From: an uncultured Burkholderiales bacterium
Lineage (GTDB): Bacteria > Pseudomonadota > Gammaproteobacteria > Burkholderiales > Burkholderiaceae_C
Direction: 5' to 3'
Assembly (NCBI GenBank): GCA_945952065.1
Contig: CAMFGY010000008.1
Location: 1 to 64,000 of the forward strand
DNA: 64,000 nt
The position numbers and the translations under genes were made by a program. This document shows positions 1 through 8,831 of the stretch, piece by piece. The number at the start of each line of letters is the position of its first letter. The first letter of the stretch is position 1. The notes under the pieces are model-generated. The model saw only the letters and a list, made by a program, of their open reading frames with translations. It made no database searches and was not told where the DNA came from.

Positions 1-1063
1 TTGGATGGTTTGTTCGCTCGCCGGCCCAGTCTCTGAACGTCGAGCGGAACCCATGGGGAACGGCGTTAGCTTTCATTCGCCGTAGCACTTGGGTCAGCGC
101 CATGTCGGACAGCTGGCCGCCTCGCGGCGCAGAAAAAATGAAATCGCTTCCTTCAATTCTTGGCATGCTCTCAACCAGCTTAAGCATTTTGTCGGTCAGC
201 GGCACTCGGTGCCCTTTGCCCGCCTTCATGCGCTCAGCGGGGATGGTCCAAATCTTGGCGGCTTTGTCGATCTCGGCCCAGGTTGCGCCCCTGGTCTCAC
301 CACTACGTGCCGCGGTCAAGATCGTGAACTCAAGGGCGCGTGCTGCCGTGCCTTCACGCTTCCGTAAATCGAGCATGAATTCGGGCATGGCATCGATGGG
401 TAGAGCCTTGTGGTGCTCGACCTTCTGAATCTTGCCTGGCGCCGCCAAGAGCTTATCGAGATGCCCTTTCCATCGGGCCGGGTTGTCCCCAGTGCGGTAC
501 TTGCGAACCGTCGCCCAGTCCAAGACGGACTCCAATCGACCCCTTAGGCGGCTTGCCGTTTCAGTCTTGCTCTTCCAAATCGGTTCAAGGATCTTTAGCA
601 CATGCTCTTGTCCGATGTCCTGGATCAGCAGATCCCCGATGACTGGGTATGCGTAGTTTTTCAGCGAGCCAGTCCATTGCGCAAGATGCTTGGCACTTTT
701 CCATGTATCACCATGAGCGCTGATGTAAGTCTCGGCGGCGGTTTGAAAGGTGATGGCTGTAGCTTGTTGGGCGCGCAGTTGGCTCGCCGCCTCTCGCTTT
801 CGTTCGATGGGGTCAATGCCTTGAGCAATCTCGTCGCGGGCCTTCCTGGCGCGTTCCTTGGCTTGAGCCAGAGGAACATCCGGGAACCCACCTAAGCCGA
901 TATGGCGGCGCTTGGATCCAACCATCACACGCAAAACCCACGATCTCGACCCGGATTCGACGACGTAAAGGTACAAGCCCGCCACCCCACCAACGGCATG
1001 ATGGCCAGGTTGAGTCAGGCGGCCCACAGACAGTGGAGAGAGTTCTTTGGCCTTACGCGCCAT
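1..1063 (-). CDS. P4-type tyrosine integrase (3' end beyond window)
   Basis: Site-specific tyrosine recombinase expected to integrate or excise a mobile element. Translating the minus strand from the ATG at 1063 gives 354 uninterrupted codons up to the window edge. The N-terminus has the Arm-DNA-binding fold of P4-like integrases (KRRHIGLGGFPDVPLAQA). The catalytic domain shows the first catalytic Arg in TAARSGE (about residue 253) and the H-x-x-R box HGFRSTFRDWAGE (His337, Arg340). The final His/Trp and the nucleophilic Tyr must lie in the roughly 60 residues outside the window, so intactness cannot be judged. The ribosome binding site is weak. Nothing else of the element is visible, so the element, if present, extends left. 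Confidence 0.93.
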   Translation of the reverse strand, partial: MARKAKELSPLSVGRLTQPGHHAVGGVAGLYLYVVESGSRSWVLRVMVGSKRRHIGLGGFPDVPLAQAKERARKARDEIAQGIDPIERKREAASQLRAQQATAITFQTAAETYISAHGDTWKSAKHLAQWTGSLKNYAYPVIGDLLIQDIGQEHVLKILEPIWKSKTETASRLRGRLESVLDWATVRKYRTGDNPARWKGHLDKLLAAPGKIQKVEHHKALPIDAMPEFMLDLRKREGTAARALEFTILTAARSGETRGATWAEIDKAAKIWTIPAERMKAGKGHRVPLTDKMLKLVESMPRIEGSDFIFSAPRGGQLSDMALTQVLRRMKANAVPHGFRSTFRDWAGERTNHP

Positions 1064-1217
1064 AGCTGAAATGCTCGAAATTTATCTACCATCGTTTCTA
1101 CCATAAGCCGTCCGATTGCGTTGTTTTTGTTTGGACGCTATTGGATCGTCGATTTGGCATTTCTCCTATGAGAACGCAGATTTTTGAACGTTTTTGGATG
1201 TCCTTGAATTGGATGTA

Positions 1218-1237
1218 GGGGGACCCCCTCTCCTCCA
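1218..1237 (+). repeat. Candidate attachment site: tRNA 3'-end-like remnant
   Basis: The last bases, CCTCTCCTCCA, look like a tRNA acceptor strand, a discriminator T and CCA, and a strong terminator follows. No T-loop or other tRNA arm lies upstream, so it is at most a 3' fragment of the kind left at the far end of an element integrated into a tRNA gene. The integrase begins 155 bp away. The parent tRNA would lie left of the window. It could equally be chance sequence. Confidence 0.3.
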
Positions 1238-1242
1238 AATCG

Positions 1243-1276
1243 CAAAGCCCGCTGAGCTCACGCTTGGCGGGCTTTG
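1243..1276. terminator. Strong hairpin terminator
   Basis: Two perfectly complementary 10-base arms, CAAAGCCCGC (1243-1252) and GCGGGCTTTG (1267-1276), enclose a 14-base loop. The stem ends in A/T runs and could terminate in either direction. This form is common directly behind tRNA genes in betaproteobacteria. The rest of the 1064-1398 gap shows no supported gene. Confidence 0.7.
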
Positions 1277-1398
1277 TCGTTTCTGCAGTGTTCTGGGCTC
1301 CGCCGGGGCGAGCCCCCATCGGAGGGGGTATCTTGTGCGCTTCGATTGCTGGACAGTGCGGCTGGCGCGGCATGGGCATGGCTGCGCAGGAGCGGATC

Positions 1399-1647
1399 AT
1401 GTACTTCGACGAGGCAGACACGGGCGACTACCGTATTTACGCGGGCGCCATGGAACGGATGAACAGCTATGGCTATGTGGCCGCCGTGGTCGTCATGCGG
1501 GTGCGTGGCAGTGAGCCTCGCCAAGAAGCGTTCCGGGATGAAAGCTTGGCGGGCGGTTTTTGCTGGTCGACGCCCAAAGAGGCTTTGCAGTTTGCTTTGA
1601 ATGCAGGGCGCGATGTGGTGATGTGCCGGATTGGGGCGCGGGTCTGA
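1399..1647 (+). CDS. Small hypothetical protein (82 aa)
   Basis: The frame is open further upstream, but ATG 1399 has AGGAG seven bases before it and is the best start. The product begins MYFDEADTGDYRIYAGAME and ends in an alpha/beta-looking stretch (PKEALQFALNAGRDVVMCRIG). It has no signal peptide or membrane segment. I recognise no family. It lies between the presumed integration site and a two-component system and may be ordinary chromosomal DNA. Confidence 0.55.
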   Translation: MYFDEADTGDYRIYAGAMERMNSYGYVAAVVVMRVRGSEPRQEAFRDESLAGGFCWSTPKEALQFALNAGRDVVMCRIGARV

Positions 1648-1825
1648 GGTGGCTCTGAAGCAGCCCTCGGCGGCGGCTTCAGCCCGGGCTTGCTTCATCG
1701 TTCGGTACTTTCTGCGGGCCCGATCGGCTTGCGGCGCCGTTTTTGAGGGTCAATAAACCGTCGCTCGTCGCTTCTGCGGCGCTTTCATCTTGCGAGCGGC
1801 TGTGCCGGGCGGCTACGCTGCGCAC

Positions 1826-2947
1826 ATGCTCAAAGTCTCGACTGCAAACACGTCCTCGGCAGCTGCCGGTTCCCCCGCGCCGATGCTCAGCCATGCGCAA
1901 GCTTGGCAGGGCTTTATCGCCTATCTAACACCTTTGCGATTGATGCTGGCTTTGGGCCTGGCATCCTTGGGCGCAGTCTTGCTGAGCCCCATTTTTGCCA
2001 CGCCTTTGCCGGTGCTCTTGGGGCGAACCTTGTTTGTGGGCTTGCTGGGGCTGTTGGCCTTTTCGGCGGCTGGGCAATGGCCGCGCCGGCTGCCGGCTTG
2101 GATGGCGCGCTGGTTGCTGCAGGTGCTGGTCGTGGTGGTGGCCGTGCCGGGTGCCACATTGGTGGTCTATTTGATCGCGGTAGGGGGCGATATCGAGTCC
2201 TTGCTGCGCAGCCCGAATCGTTTGATGGGCTTTATGTGGATTGCCGGCTCCGGCTTGTTGGTGGCGCCTTTGCTGGCGATGGGCGCGCTGTATCGTCAGC
2301 GCGATGCCGAAGCGCGCAGTGAGGCCCTGCGTTTTGAGTTGGAGCGCAGCGAGTTGGAGCGTCAGGCTTTGGATGGTCGGCTGCGCTTGTTGCAGGCGCA
2401 GATTGAGCCGCATTTCTTGTTCAACACCTTGGCCAATATTCGCGCCCTGGTGGAAACTGGATCGCCGCAAGCCGCGCCGGTGCTGCGCAGCTTGATCGCC
2501 TATCTGCGTGCGGCGATGCCGCGTTTGCAAGAGGAGTCGGCCAGCGTGGGCGATGAGTTGGCTTTGGTGCGCGCCTATCTGGAATTGATGCATCTGCGCA
2601 TGCCCGATCGGCTGCAGTTCCGCATCGAAGTGCCTGCTGAGCTGCTGGCCCTGAAGTGCCCGCCCATGGCCTTGTTGACCTTGGTGGAAAACGCCGTGCG
2701 TCATGGCATTGACCCCAGTGAAGAAGGCGGCAGCATTGTGCTGGGTGGGGCGCTGAGCGAGGGGGAGCAAGTGGCCCAGCTGTGGGTCAGCGACACCGGC
2801 GTGGGTTTGGCGCAAAGTTCGGGCGCAGGCACGGGCTTGCGCAATCTGCGCGAGCGTTTGAAGGTGTTTTACGGCCCTTCGGCGCGACTGGAATTGGCTG
2901 AGAATTCACCGTGCGGACTGCGGGCCGAGATCCGCTTTCAGGTCTGA
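1826..2947 (+). CDS. LytS/YehU-type sensor histidine kinase
   Basis: Membrane histidine kinase of the His_kinase (PF06580) class, 373 aa from ATG 1826. Four hydrophobic segments lie at about residues 37-57, 65-85, 99-119 and 135-156. A short coiled coil (RFELERSELERQALDGRLRLLQ) follows. The phosphoacceptor motif is QIEPHFLFNTLAN with His196. The GHKL ATPase N-box is LVENAVRHG, with a later DTGVGL. There is no separate sensory domain, so any signal is probably sensed in or at the membrane. The LytTR regulator follows after 58 bp and is the obvious partner. A TTG at 1790 and an ATG at 1883 are alternative starts; none has a clear Shine-Dalgarno. Confidence 0.92.
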   Translation: MLKVSTANTSSAAAGSPAPMLSHAQAWQGFIAYLTPLRLMLALGLASLGAVLLSPIFATPLPVLLGRTLFVGLLGLLAFSAAGQWPRRLPAWMARWLLQVLVVVVAVPGATLVVYLIAVGGDIESLLRSPNRLMGFMWIAGSGLLVAPLLAMGALYRQRDAEARSEALRFELERSELERQALDGRLRLLQAQIEPHFLFNTLANIRALVETGSPQAAPVLRSLIAYLRAAMPRLQEESASVGDELALVRAYLELMHLRMPDRLQFRIEVPAELLALKCPPMALLTLVENAVRHGIDPSEEGGSIVLGGALSEGEQVAQLWVSDTGVGLAQSSGAGTGLRNLRERLKVFYGPSARLELAENSPCGLRAEIRFQV

Positions 2948-3005
2948 ACCTTGGGCATGAAGCCTGTCCCCAAGCTGTGCGAGGTGCATGCCCCATGGAA
3001 CTTCT

Positions 3006-3887
3006 ATGAACCCGACCAACATCACGCCCTCTGCGGGCCTTGACCGAGCGCCCAGCGCGCTGATTGCCGATGACGAGCCCTTGCTACGGGAGACTTTGGC
3101 CCGTGCTTTGCGCAGCGTTTGGCCTGAGTTGGTCTTGGTCGCCCAAGCCAGAAACGGGCGCGAGGCGCTGGAGATGTTTGAGGCGGCGCAGCCCGATATT
3201 GTGTTCTTGGACATCCATATGCCGGGCCTCAGTGGCATCGAGGTGGGCCGCCAACTGGCGCGGCGGGCGCAAATCGTGTTCGTCACGGCCTATGAGCAAT
3301 ACGCAGTGCAGGCGTTTGAGCAGGGTGCATTGGACTATTTGGTCAAGCCGTTTGAAGACGCCCGTCTTGCCGACACCGTGGAGCGTCTGAAGTCGCGGCT
3401 GCAGGAGCGTCGTCAAGGCGGCCCAGGCCCGGCAGAAGCGGCCATGGAGGCCGTGCTGAACAAGCTGATGGAGCGCATGGGTCAGATGCAGATGGCCTCA
3501 ATGGCCACGCCGCTGAGCGCGCAGGCTTTGCCCGCATCGTCCAACGCCGCTTCGGGCAAAGCCTATCTGCAGTGGATTCGAGCCTCGGTCGGCGCCTCAC
3601 TCAAGCTGATTCCTGTGGAGGAGATCCTCTACCTGCGTTCCGACGAAAAATACACGCTGGTGGCCTGGAGCGAGGGCGAGGCTTTGATTCGCACGCCGCT
3701 GCGTGAACTGTTGGAGCAAATGGATCCGGCGTGTTTTGTGCAGGTGCATCGCTCGGTGGTGGTCAATTTGCGCGCCATCAGTCATGTCACGCGCGGGCCC
3801 AATGAAACGGCCGATGTCCATCTCAAGGGCCGCAGCGAAGTGCTGCCCGTCAGCCGCAGCTATTTGCATTTGTTCCGGCAGATGTGA
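3006..3887 (+). CDS. LytTR-family response regulator
   Basis: Response regulator of 293 aa, partner of the upstream kinase. The receiver domain (about 18-130) has the acidic pair in IADDEP, phosphoacceptor Asp69 in VFLDIHMPG, Thr in VTAY and Lys114 in LVKPF. A Q/M-rich linker follows, then a LytTR DNA-binding domain (about 190-290) with typical ILYLRSDEKYTLV and FVQVHRSVVVNLRAI segments. ATG 3006 was preferred; ATG 2988 is in frame but too close to its GAGG. LytTR proteins bind direct repeats upstream of their targets. No target is evident here. Confidence 0.94.
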   Translation: MNPTNITPSAGLDRAPSALIADDEPLLRETLARALRSVWPELVLVAQARNGREALEMFEAAQPDIVFLDIHMPGLSGIEVGRQLARRAQIVFVTAYEQYAVQAFEQGALDYLVKPFEDARLADTVERLKSRLQERRQGGPGPAEAAMEAVLNKLMERMGQMQMASMATPLSAQALPASSNAASGKAYLQWIRASVGASLKLIPVEEILYLRSDEKYTLVAWSEGEALIRTPLRELLEQMDPACFVQVHRSVVVNLRAISHVTRGPNETADVHLKGRSEVLPVSRSYLHLFRQM

Positions 3888-3889
3888 AG

Positions 3890-3912
3890 AGGGCCGCGCG
3901 GAGCGCGGCCCT
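3890..3912. other. GC-rich hairpin after the response regulator
   Basis: Arms AGGGCCGCGC (3890-3899) and GCGCGGCCCT (3903-3912) pair perfectly around GGA. A second hairpin follows, CTGCGGC 3926-3932 with GCCGCAG 3939-3945. Neither has a T-run, so these are probably mRNA 3'-end structures between convergent genes rather than classic intrinsic terminators. Confidence 0.4.
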
Positions 3913-3948
3913 GTGGCGCAATGCGCTGCGGCGGCAAAGCCGCAGGCT

Positions 3949-4140
3949 TCAGCGGCTCGGGGGCTGAGCCTGCTGGCCGGTGACGACCACGGTTTCCAGC
4001 CGCCACATCACCGGTGTGGCGCCTTCGGGCGTGAAGAACAGCGCATCGACAAAGCCCAGCAGCACAATCAGCAAGAGGGCGATCAACAGGGCCGAATGCA
4101 GCCCAGACTCCGAGAAGGTGTGGATCTTTTGGCTAGCCAT
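3949..4140 (-). CDS. Small single-pass membrane protein (63 aa)
   Basis: The ATG at 4140 has AGGAG eight bases upstream, a good start signal. The product has a short N-terminus (MASQKIHTFSESGLHS), one hydrophobic helix (about 16-38, ALLIALLLIVLLGFVDALFF) and a short polar tail. No family recognised. It reads in the same direction as the downstream-lying aminopeptidase gene but is separated from it by a terminator, so it probably has its own promoter. Confidence 0.6.
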   Translation of the reverse strand: MASQKIHTFSESGLHSALLIALLLIVLLGFVDALFFTPEGATPVMWRLETVVVTGQQAQPPSR

Positions 4141-4221
4141 GATGTGAGCTCCTGAAAAGACGCAGCCGAGGTCTGCTCAGAAACTCTATGCGTCGGCGCG
4201 CCAATCTTCCAGGCATGCATG

Positions 4222-4250
4222 CAAAGAAAAAGCGCGGCAGGGCCGCGCTT
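4222..4250 (-). terminator. Intrinsic terminator of the aminopeptidase P gene
   Basis: Arms AAGCGCGGC (4230-4238) and GCCGCGCTT (4242-4250) form a 9-bp stem with a 3-base loop. On the minus strand the stem is followed by TTTTTCTTT, a proper T-tract. It lies about 70 bp past the stop at 4319. Confidence 0.75.
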
Positions 4251-4318
4251 CTTTGTGGGCCGGGCTGCAGCGCCCTTGGCATCCAGCATCAACCAGCTTT
4301 AGATCGGCTCAGATCGGC

Positions 4319-6127
4319 TCAAATCGGCTCAGTCCGCGTTTGCAGCCAGTTCAGCGCCTCACCGCTGAGCAAGGGGGCGAGCTTGGCGCGCACCTGCTGG
4401 TGGTAGGCGTTCAACCAGGCAATGTTGTCGGCGCCCAGCAGATCTTTGTCGATGCAGCGGGTGTCGATGGGGCACAGCGTCAGGGTTTCAAAGGCCAGCA
4501 TGTCGCCAAACTGACCCTTCTCTGCGGTTTCGTGCGGCACATTGAGCACCAGGTTTTCGATGCGCACACCCCATTGCCCGGGGCGATAGATGCCAGGCTC
4601 TATCGAGGTGATCATGCCCAGCTCCATGGCCATATTGGCATCGGGCACGCCCTTGGAGATGTTTTGCGGGCCTTCGTGCACATTCATGAAATAGCCCACG
4701 CCATGGCCGGTGCCATGGCCGTAGTCCAGGCCATGGGCCCACATCGGCGCGCGCGCCAGCGCGTCCAGCATGGGGCCCAATGTGCCGCGCGGATAGCAGG
4801 CCCGCGACAGCGCCAAAGTGCCTTTGAGCACCAGGGTGTAATCGCGCTTTTGCTCAGCCGAGACTTGCCCGATGGGCCAGACCCGGGTGATGTCGGTGGT
4901 GCCACCCAGATACTGCGCGCCCGAATCGATCAGCAGCAGGCCGTTGCCTTCGATGACGGCATGAGACTCTGCGGTGGCGCGGTAATGCGGCATGGCGCCG
5001 TTGGCATTGAAGCCGGCGATGGTGGGGAAGCTCAAGCCCACAAAGCCGGGGCGTCGCGCGCGCGCGGCCGTCAAATGCTCATCCACGCTCAACTCGGTGA
5101 GTCGCTGCTGGCCCAGCGCTTGTTCAAACCAGGCGTAGAACTCGCACATGGCCACGCCGTCCTGCACCATGGCTTCGCGCACAAAAGCGGCTTCCGCGGC
5201 TGTCTTGCGGCTCTTGGCCAAGGTGCTGGGGTTGATGGCCTCAATCACGCGGGCTTGGGCCGGCACTGCCTCGCGCAGGCCCAGTGTGACGCGGCGGGGG
5301 TCCATCAGCACGGTGGCATTGCCGGGCAATTGCGCCAGGGCGGCGGCCGCGTCGCGGTAGTGGGCCAGTTGAACACCGTCGGCGGCGAGGCGGTCGCGCA
5401 AATCGGCATCGATCTTGCCTTCGGCCACGAAGAGGGTGGCACTGTCTTGGCTCAACAGCGTGTGCGCCATGAAGACGGGGTTGTAACTCACATCCGCGCC
5501 GCGCAGATTGAACAGCCAAGCGCTGTCGTCCACGCTGGAGATGAAGTGGTGGCTGGCGCCGTGGCGCGCCATGGCGGCGCGCACGCCGGCCAGCTTCTCG
5601 GCGCGCGAAACCGTGGCTTGGGGCGGCAAATGCTCGTAGATCTTGGCAACGGGCAAACCGGGCCGCGAGGGCCAAATCATGTCGACCACATCAATATCGG
5701 TGCGCATCGCAATGCCAAAGCGCTGCATGGCGCTGCGCAATTGTTGGGCCAGGGCCAAGCCCAGCACCTGGCCGTCGATGGCCAGTGTCTGCCCGGCTTG
5801 CAATTGCGCGCCGATCCAGTCGATGTAGTGTGTGGCTGCCGCGGTGGGGATTTTTTCCAGCGCAATGCCGCTGCCGGCCAGCTCGGCTTCGGCCTGCGTC
5901 CAGTAGCGGCTGTCGGCGAAGACTGCGGCGCGCTCCAGCGTCACCACCAAAGTGCCCACCGAACCGGTGAAACCAGACAGCCACTGCCGGGTTTGCCAGC
6001 GCTCGGGCAGGTATTCAGACAGATGGGGGTCGGCGGAAGGCACCAAACAGGCGTGCACGCCCTGGGTTTTCATTGCATCACGCAGTTGTTCGATGCGAAG
6101 CGTGATGGCGGAGCTGCGGGAATCCAT
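4319..6127 (-). CDS. Xaa-Pro aminopeptidase, large M24B form
   Basis: Aminopeptidase P removing N-terminal residues that precede proline. At 602 aa it is the long form with two creatinase-like N-terminal domains (about 1-310) before the M24 pita-bread domain (about 320-540), unlike the 440-aa E. coli PepP. Visible metal ligands are Asp in LLIDSGAQYLGGTTDITRVW (two Asp), His in GHGTGHGVGYFMNVHEGP, and Glu in MITSIEPGIY and GVRIENL. The start ATG 6127 has GGAGA six bases upstream; the longer open frame to 6223 lacks this. No signal peptide, so it should be cytoplasmic. Monocistronic, with its own terminator. Confidence 0.95.
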   Translation of the reverse strand: MDSRSSAITLRIEQLRDAMKTQGVHACLVPSADPHLSEYLPERWQTRQWLSGFTGSVGTLVVTLERAAVFADSRYWTQAEAELAGSGIALEKIPTAAATHYIDWIGAQLQAGQTLAIDGQVLGLALAQQLRSAMQRFGIAMRTDIDVVDMIWPSRPGLPVAKIYEHLPPQATVSRAEKLAGVRAAMARHGASHHFISSVDDSAWLFNLRGADVSYNPVFMAHTLLSQDSATLFVAEGKIDADLRDRLAADGVQLAHYRDAAAALAQLPGNATVLMDPRRVTLGLREAVPAQARVIEAINPSTLAKSRKTAAEAAFVREAMVQDGVAMCEFYAWFEQALGQQRLTELSVDEHLTAARARRPGFVGLSFPTIAGFNANGAMPHYRATAESHAVIEGNGLLLIDSGAQYLGGTTDITRVWPIGQVSAEQKRDYTLVLKGTLALSRACYPRGTLGPMLDALARAPMWAHGLDYGHGTGHGVGYFMNVHEGPQNISKGVPDANMAMELGMITSIEPGIYRPGQWGVRIENLVLNVPHETAEKGQFGDMLAFETLTLCPIDTRCIDKDLLGADNIAWLNAYHQQVRAKLAPLLSGEALNWLQTRTEPI

Positions 6128-6307
6128 GGCTTGTCTCCAGCGACGCTGGCCGCGCCGGGTGGGCGTTGCGAGTCGCTTCTTTGGGGTTGCGTGGTCGGCG
6201 CAAGTGGCGCGCAAGGCGCGCATTGCAGGGGTTGATGCGAACGCCGGATTGTAGAGGAGGGGCCAGCGGCCCCACTGCGCATGGTGCGTCCGAACGCGGC
6301 GCGGAAT

Positions 6308-8827
6308 TCAGGCCGCCGGCAAGCGCAATTCGAACATCGCGCCGCCTTGCGGGTGGTTGTGCGCGGTGACGCTGCCGCCGTGGGCCGTCATGATGTTGCG
6401 ACAAACGGCAAGCCCCAATCCGGCCCTTTCTTTGCCGCCCACAAAGCCTGCACTGAGTTTGGGGCTGGCTTCGTTGGGGCTGCTGCTGTTGGCGCCGGTG
6501 GCTTGGTGGAAGGGCTCAAAAATCTGTTCCAGCTCACCGATAGGGATGCCCGGGCCTTGGTCGTGCACATGGATGCAAACGTCTTGCACTTCGCGAGACA
6601 GCTGAATCCTGACCATGCTGTTGGCCGGGGTGAAGCGCAAGGCGTTGTCCAACACATTGCGCAAGGCCTGTTGCAGACGGCTGCCGTCCATTCGCACCAT
6701 CAGGCTGGGGGCCTTGATTTGCAGATCCAGTTGGACGGACTGCTTGTCGGCGCTTGCTTGCATGTCTTCGACCAAGCTCTTGACCCAGGGCACCAGGTCT
6801 TGCCGGCTCAGTTGCAAGCTGCCGATGGTGCTTTCAAGTTTGGACAAGTCCAGCAAGTTGTTGACCAACTCCAGCATTCTTTGGCCCGAGGTGTGGATGC
6901 GGGCAAACATGTCTTGCAGGCGCGGCTGATCGCCGCTTCGGCCCAGGCCCAGCTCAGAAAAGCCGATGATGCTTTGCAGCGGGGTGCGCAACTCGTGGCT
7001 CATATTGGCGACAAACTCGGTCTTGACCCGGTTGGCATGTTCCGCCGCATCGCGAGCCTCGGCGATTTGGCGCTCGGCCTCGACGAAGCGGCTGATGTCG
7101 ATGGCACTGCCCAGCACACCGGCGGGCTTGCCGCTGGCATCGAGGTAGACGGCGCGATGGGTGAGGAAATTGCGTTCGCGTTCTTGCACCTCCAAGTGTT
7201 CGCTGCCGCCTTTGCTGAGCAGCTGTGCGTCGCGCGCCTCGACCGGTTCGGCCTGCGCGGCCGGGCGCAGCTCGCTGAGCTTGCGACCCAGCGCGAGGTT
7301 TTTTTCCACGCCCGTCATCTCGGTCCAGGCTTGATTGACCATCACAAAGCGCAGGGCCAAGTCCTTGGCGAAGATGGGGATGGGGCAAACGTCAATCAAA
7401 CGGGCCGTGAATTCCAGCTGCGCTTGCAGGCGCAAGCGTGCGTCTTCGCGTTCGGTCACATCGAGCGCGAAGCCGGCATAGCCAATCAGCAAGTCGTCTT
7501 CGCGCTTGATCGGCGTGACGCTCACTTCCAGCACACGCTTGCGGCCATTGACGGCGGCCAAACGCAGCGTCACCGGCAAGTTCAAGAACCCGGCCGTGCT
7601 GCGGTACAGGCCGCGCGCACGGGCTTGATCGGCGGGGTCCACCAGACTTTCAAAAGGCAGGCCCAGCAAGGCCTCGGCATGGCTGCTGCCCAGAAACTCC
7701 GGGTGGTTGATGAATTGCAGCACGCCTTGCGCATCGGTATGGAACATCAGCTCTTGCACATTGGCAATCAGCTGCCTTTGCTCGCGCTCTTTGACCGCGA
7801 GCTCATTCAAGGCAGCTTCCAAGTCTTTGCGCGCTGTGTCGTAGGCGGTGAGCGCGCGCCAAGCCATGGCGCCCAATGCGCCCATCAGCGCCAGTCCCAC
7901 CAAAGCGATCAAGGCCACCACTTGGACGCTGTCTTGGATGTGGCGCCAGACCGAGCTTTGCGGCAATTCAATGATCAAGGCCAGGGCGTGATCTCGCGTC
8001 AAGCGAAAGCTGCCCAGGGCGGGCTGTTGGTCCAGGCCGATGGCGCGGTAGCTGCCGCGCTCTTGGGCGGGCAGCAATTGTTTGAAAACAATATGTTCAT
8101 TGGCGCGGCTGCCCGGGCGCAAGGCCAGCGCTTCGTTGATGGTGATGAGCTCGCCGTGTAGGTTGTAGAGCGCGGCGCGGTGCTCGTTGTCGCCCAATTG
8201 AATGGTGAAGTAATTGGAGAAGTAATCTGGGTTCAGCGCGGCCACCCAGTAGCGCGTGCCTTGCGGCGTGCTTTCGGTCAAACTCAGCGGCAATAGAAAT
8301 TGCTGGATGCTGCGCTCTTGAGCGGGCAGGCCGCGGCCTTGCTGAGTCAGGTCGCTCAGGTCGCGTCCGGCCAGCAGATGCCCCAAGCCGTTGGGGGGGC
8401 GGTCGTCGCGGCTTTGCAAGAGCTTGAGGGGCAAGCGCCGGCCGATATTGCTGGCACTGCTGCTGGCCAGAATCAGACCTTCGCTGTCCAGCAGTGAAAA
8501 GCTGCGCACATAGGGCATGGCCACCAAGGACTGGTTCAAAAAGCCGTTCATGGCCTCGCTGCCCGGAGCAATGCGCCCGCCCTCCACAGAGCGAGGCATG
8601 CTTTGCAGATGCATGCTGACGGTGTTCAGGGTGAGGCTGAGATGGCCCTCCAGGGTACGCGCGTAGAGCTCATTGTGTTCAACTTCTGAAGCTTGGCGCT
8701 GCCGATACTGGACCCAGACAAAAGTGGTGGCCAGCAGCAAAAGCGCCAAGCTCAGCAGACTGGCCCCCCACAAGGCCATATGGCGATTGAGCCATCCGGG
8801 CAGGTTTTGTGAACTGATGTTGGCCAT
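6308..8827 (-). CDS. Membrane PAS sensor histidine kinase
   Basis: Histidine kinase of 839 aa. Order: membrane helix about 20-39; a periplasmic region about 40-300 of Cache-like size; membrane helix about 303-323; coiled coil to 350; PAS about 353-460; PAS about 471-585; HisKA with phosphoacceptor His611 in NMSHELRTPLQS; and a HATPase with NVLDNALRF, DQGPGIP and GLGLAVCRN. It has no receiver domain, so an unlinked response regulator must take the phosphate. It starts four bases after the stop of the binding-protein gene and must be co-transcribed with it. That layout suggests the secreted binding protein presents a ligand to the kinase. Confidence 0.93.
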   Translation of the reverse strand: MANISSQNLPGWLNRHMALWGASLLSLALLLLATTFVWVQYRQRQASEVEHNELYARTLEGHLSLTLNTVSMHLQSMPRSVEGGRIAPGSEAMNGFLNQSLVAMPYVRSFSLLDSEGLILASSSASNIGRRLPLKLLQSRDDRPPNGLGHLLAGRDLSDLTQQGRGLPAQERSIQQFLLPLSLTESTPQGTRYWVAALNPDYFSNYFTIQLGDNEHRAALYNLHGELITINEALALRPGSRANEHIVFKQLLPAQERGSYRAIGLDQQPALGSFRLTRDHALALIIELPQSSVWRHIQDSVQVVALIALVGLALMGALGAMAWRALTAYDTARKDLEAALNELAVKEREQRQLIANVQELMFHTDAQGVLQFINHPEFLGSSHAEALLGLPFESLVDPADQARARGLYRSTAGFLNLPVTLRLAAVNGRKRVLEVSVTPIKREDDLLIGYAGFALDVTEREDARLRLQAQLEFTARLIDVCPIPIFAKDLALRFVMVNQAWTEMTGVEKNLALGRKLSELRPAAQAEPVEARDAQLLSKGGSEHLEVQERERNFLTHRAVYLDASGKPAGVLGSAIDISRFVEAERQIAEARDAAEHANRVKTEFVANMSHELRTPLQSIIGFSELGLGRSGDQPRLQDMFARIHTSGQRMLELVNNLLDLSKLESTIGSLQLSRQDLVPWVKSLVEDMQASADKQSVQLDLQIKAPSLMVRMDGSRLQQALRNVLDNALRFTPANSMVRIQLSREVQDVCIHVHDQGPGIPIGELEQIFEPFHQATGANSSSPNEASPKLSAGFVGGKERAGLGLAVCRNIMTAHGGSVTAHNHPQGGAMFELRLPAA

Positions 8828-8831
8828 GGCC

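Noticed and set aside
1241-1276. CGCAAAGC motif resembling part of a c-di-GMP riboswitch
   Set aside because: It is the left arm of a simple terminator hairpin; no tetraloop, GCGGGGTT strand or P1 pairing is present.
3890-3945. Two hairpins as an intrinsic terminator for the two-component operon
   Set aside because: Neither is followed by a T-run on either strand, so they were listed only as structures.
4253-6235. 660-codon open frame on the plus strand opposite aminopeptidase P
   Set aside because: It is a GC-skewed mirror of the real gene, has no family motif, and lacks a start signal. The minus-strand protein has all metal ligands.
6281-8161. 626-codon plus-strand frame opposite the PAS kinase
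   Set aside because: Low-complexity His/Gln/Ala-rich translation typical of antisense frames in GC-rich genes.
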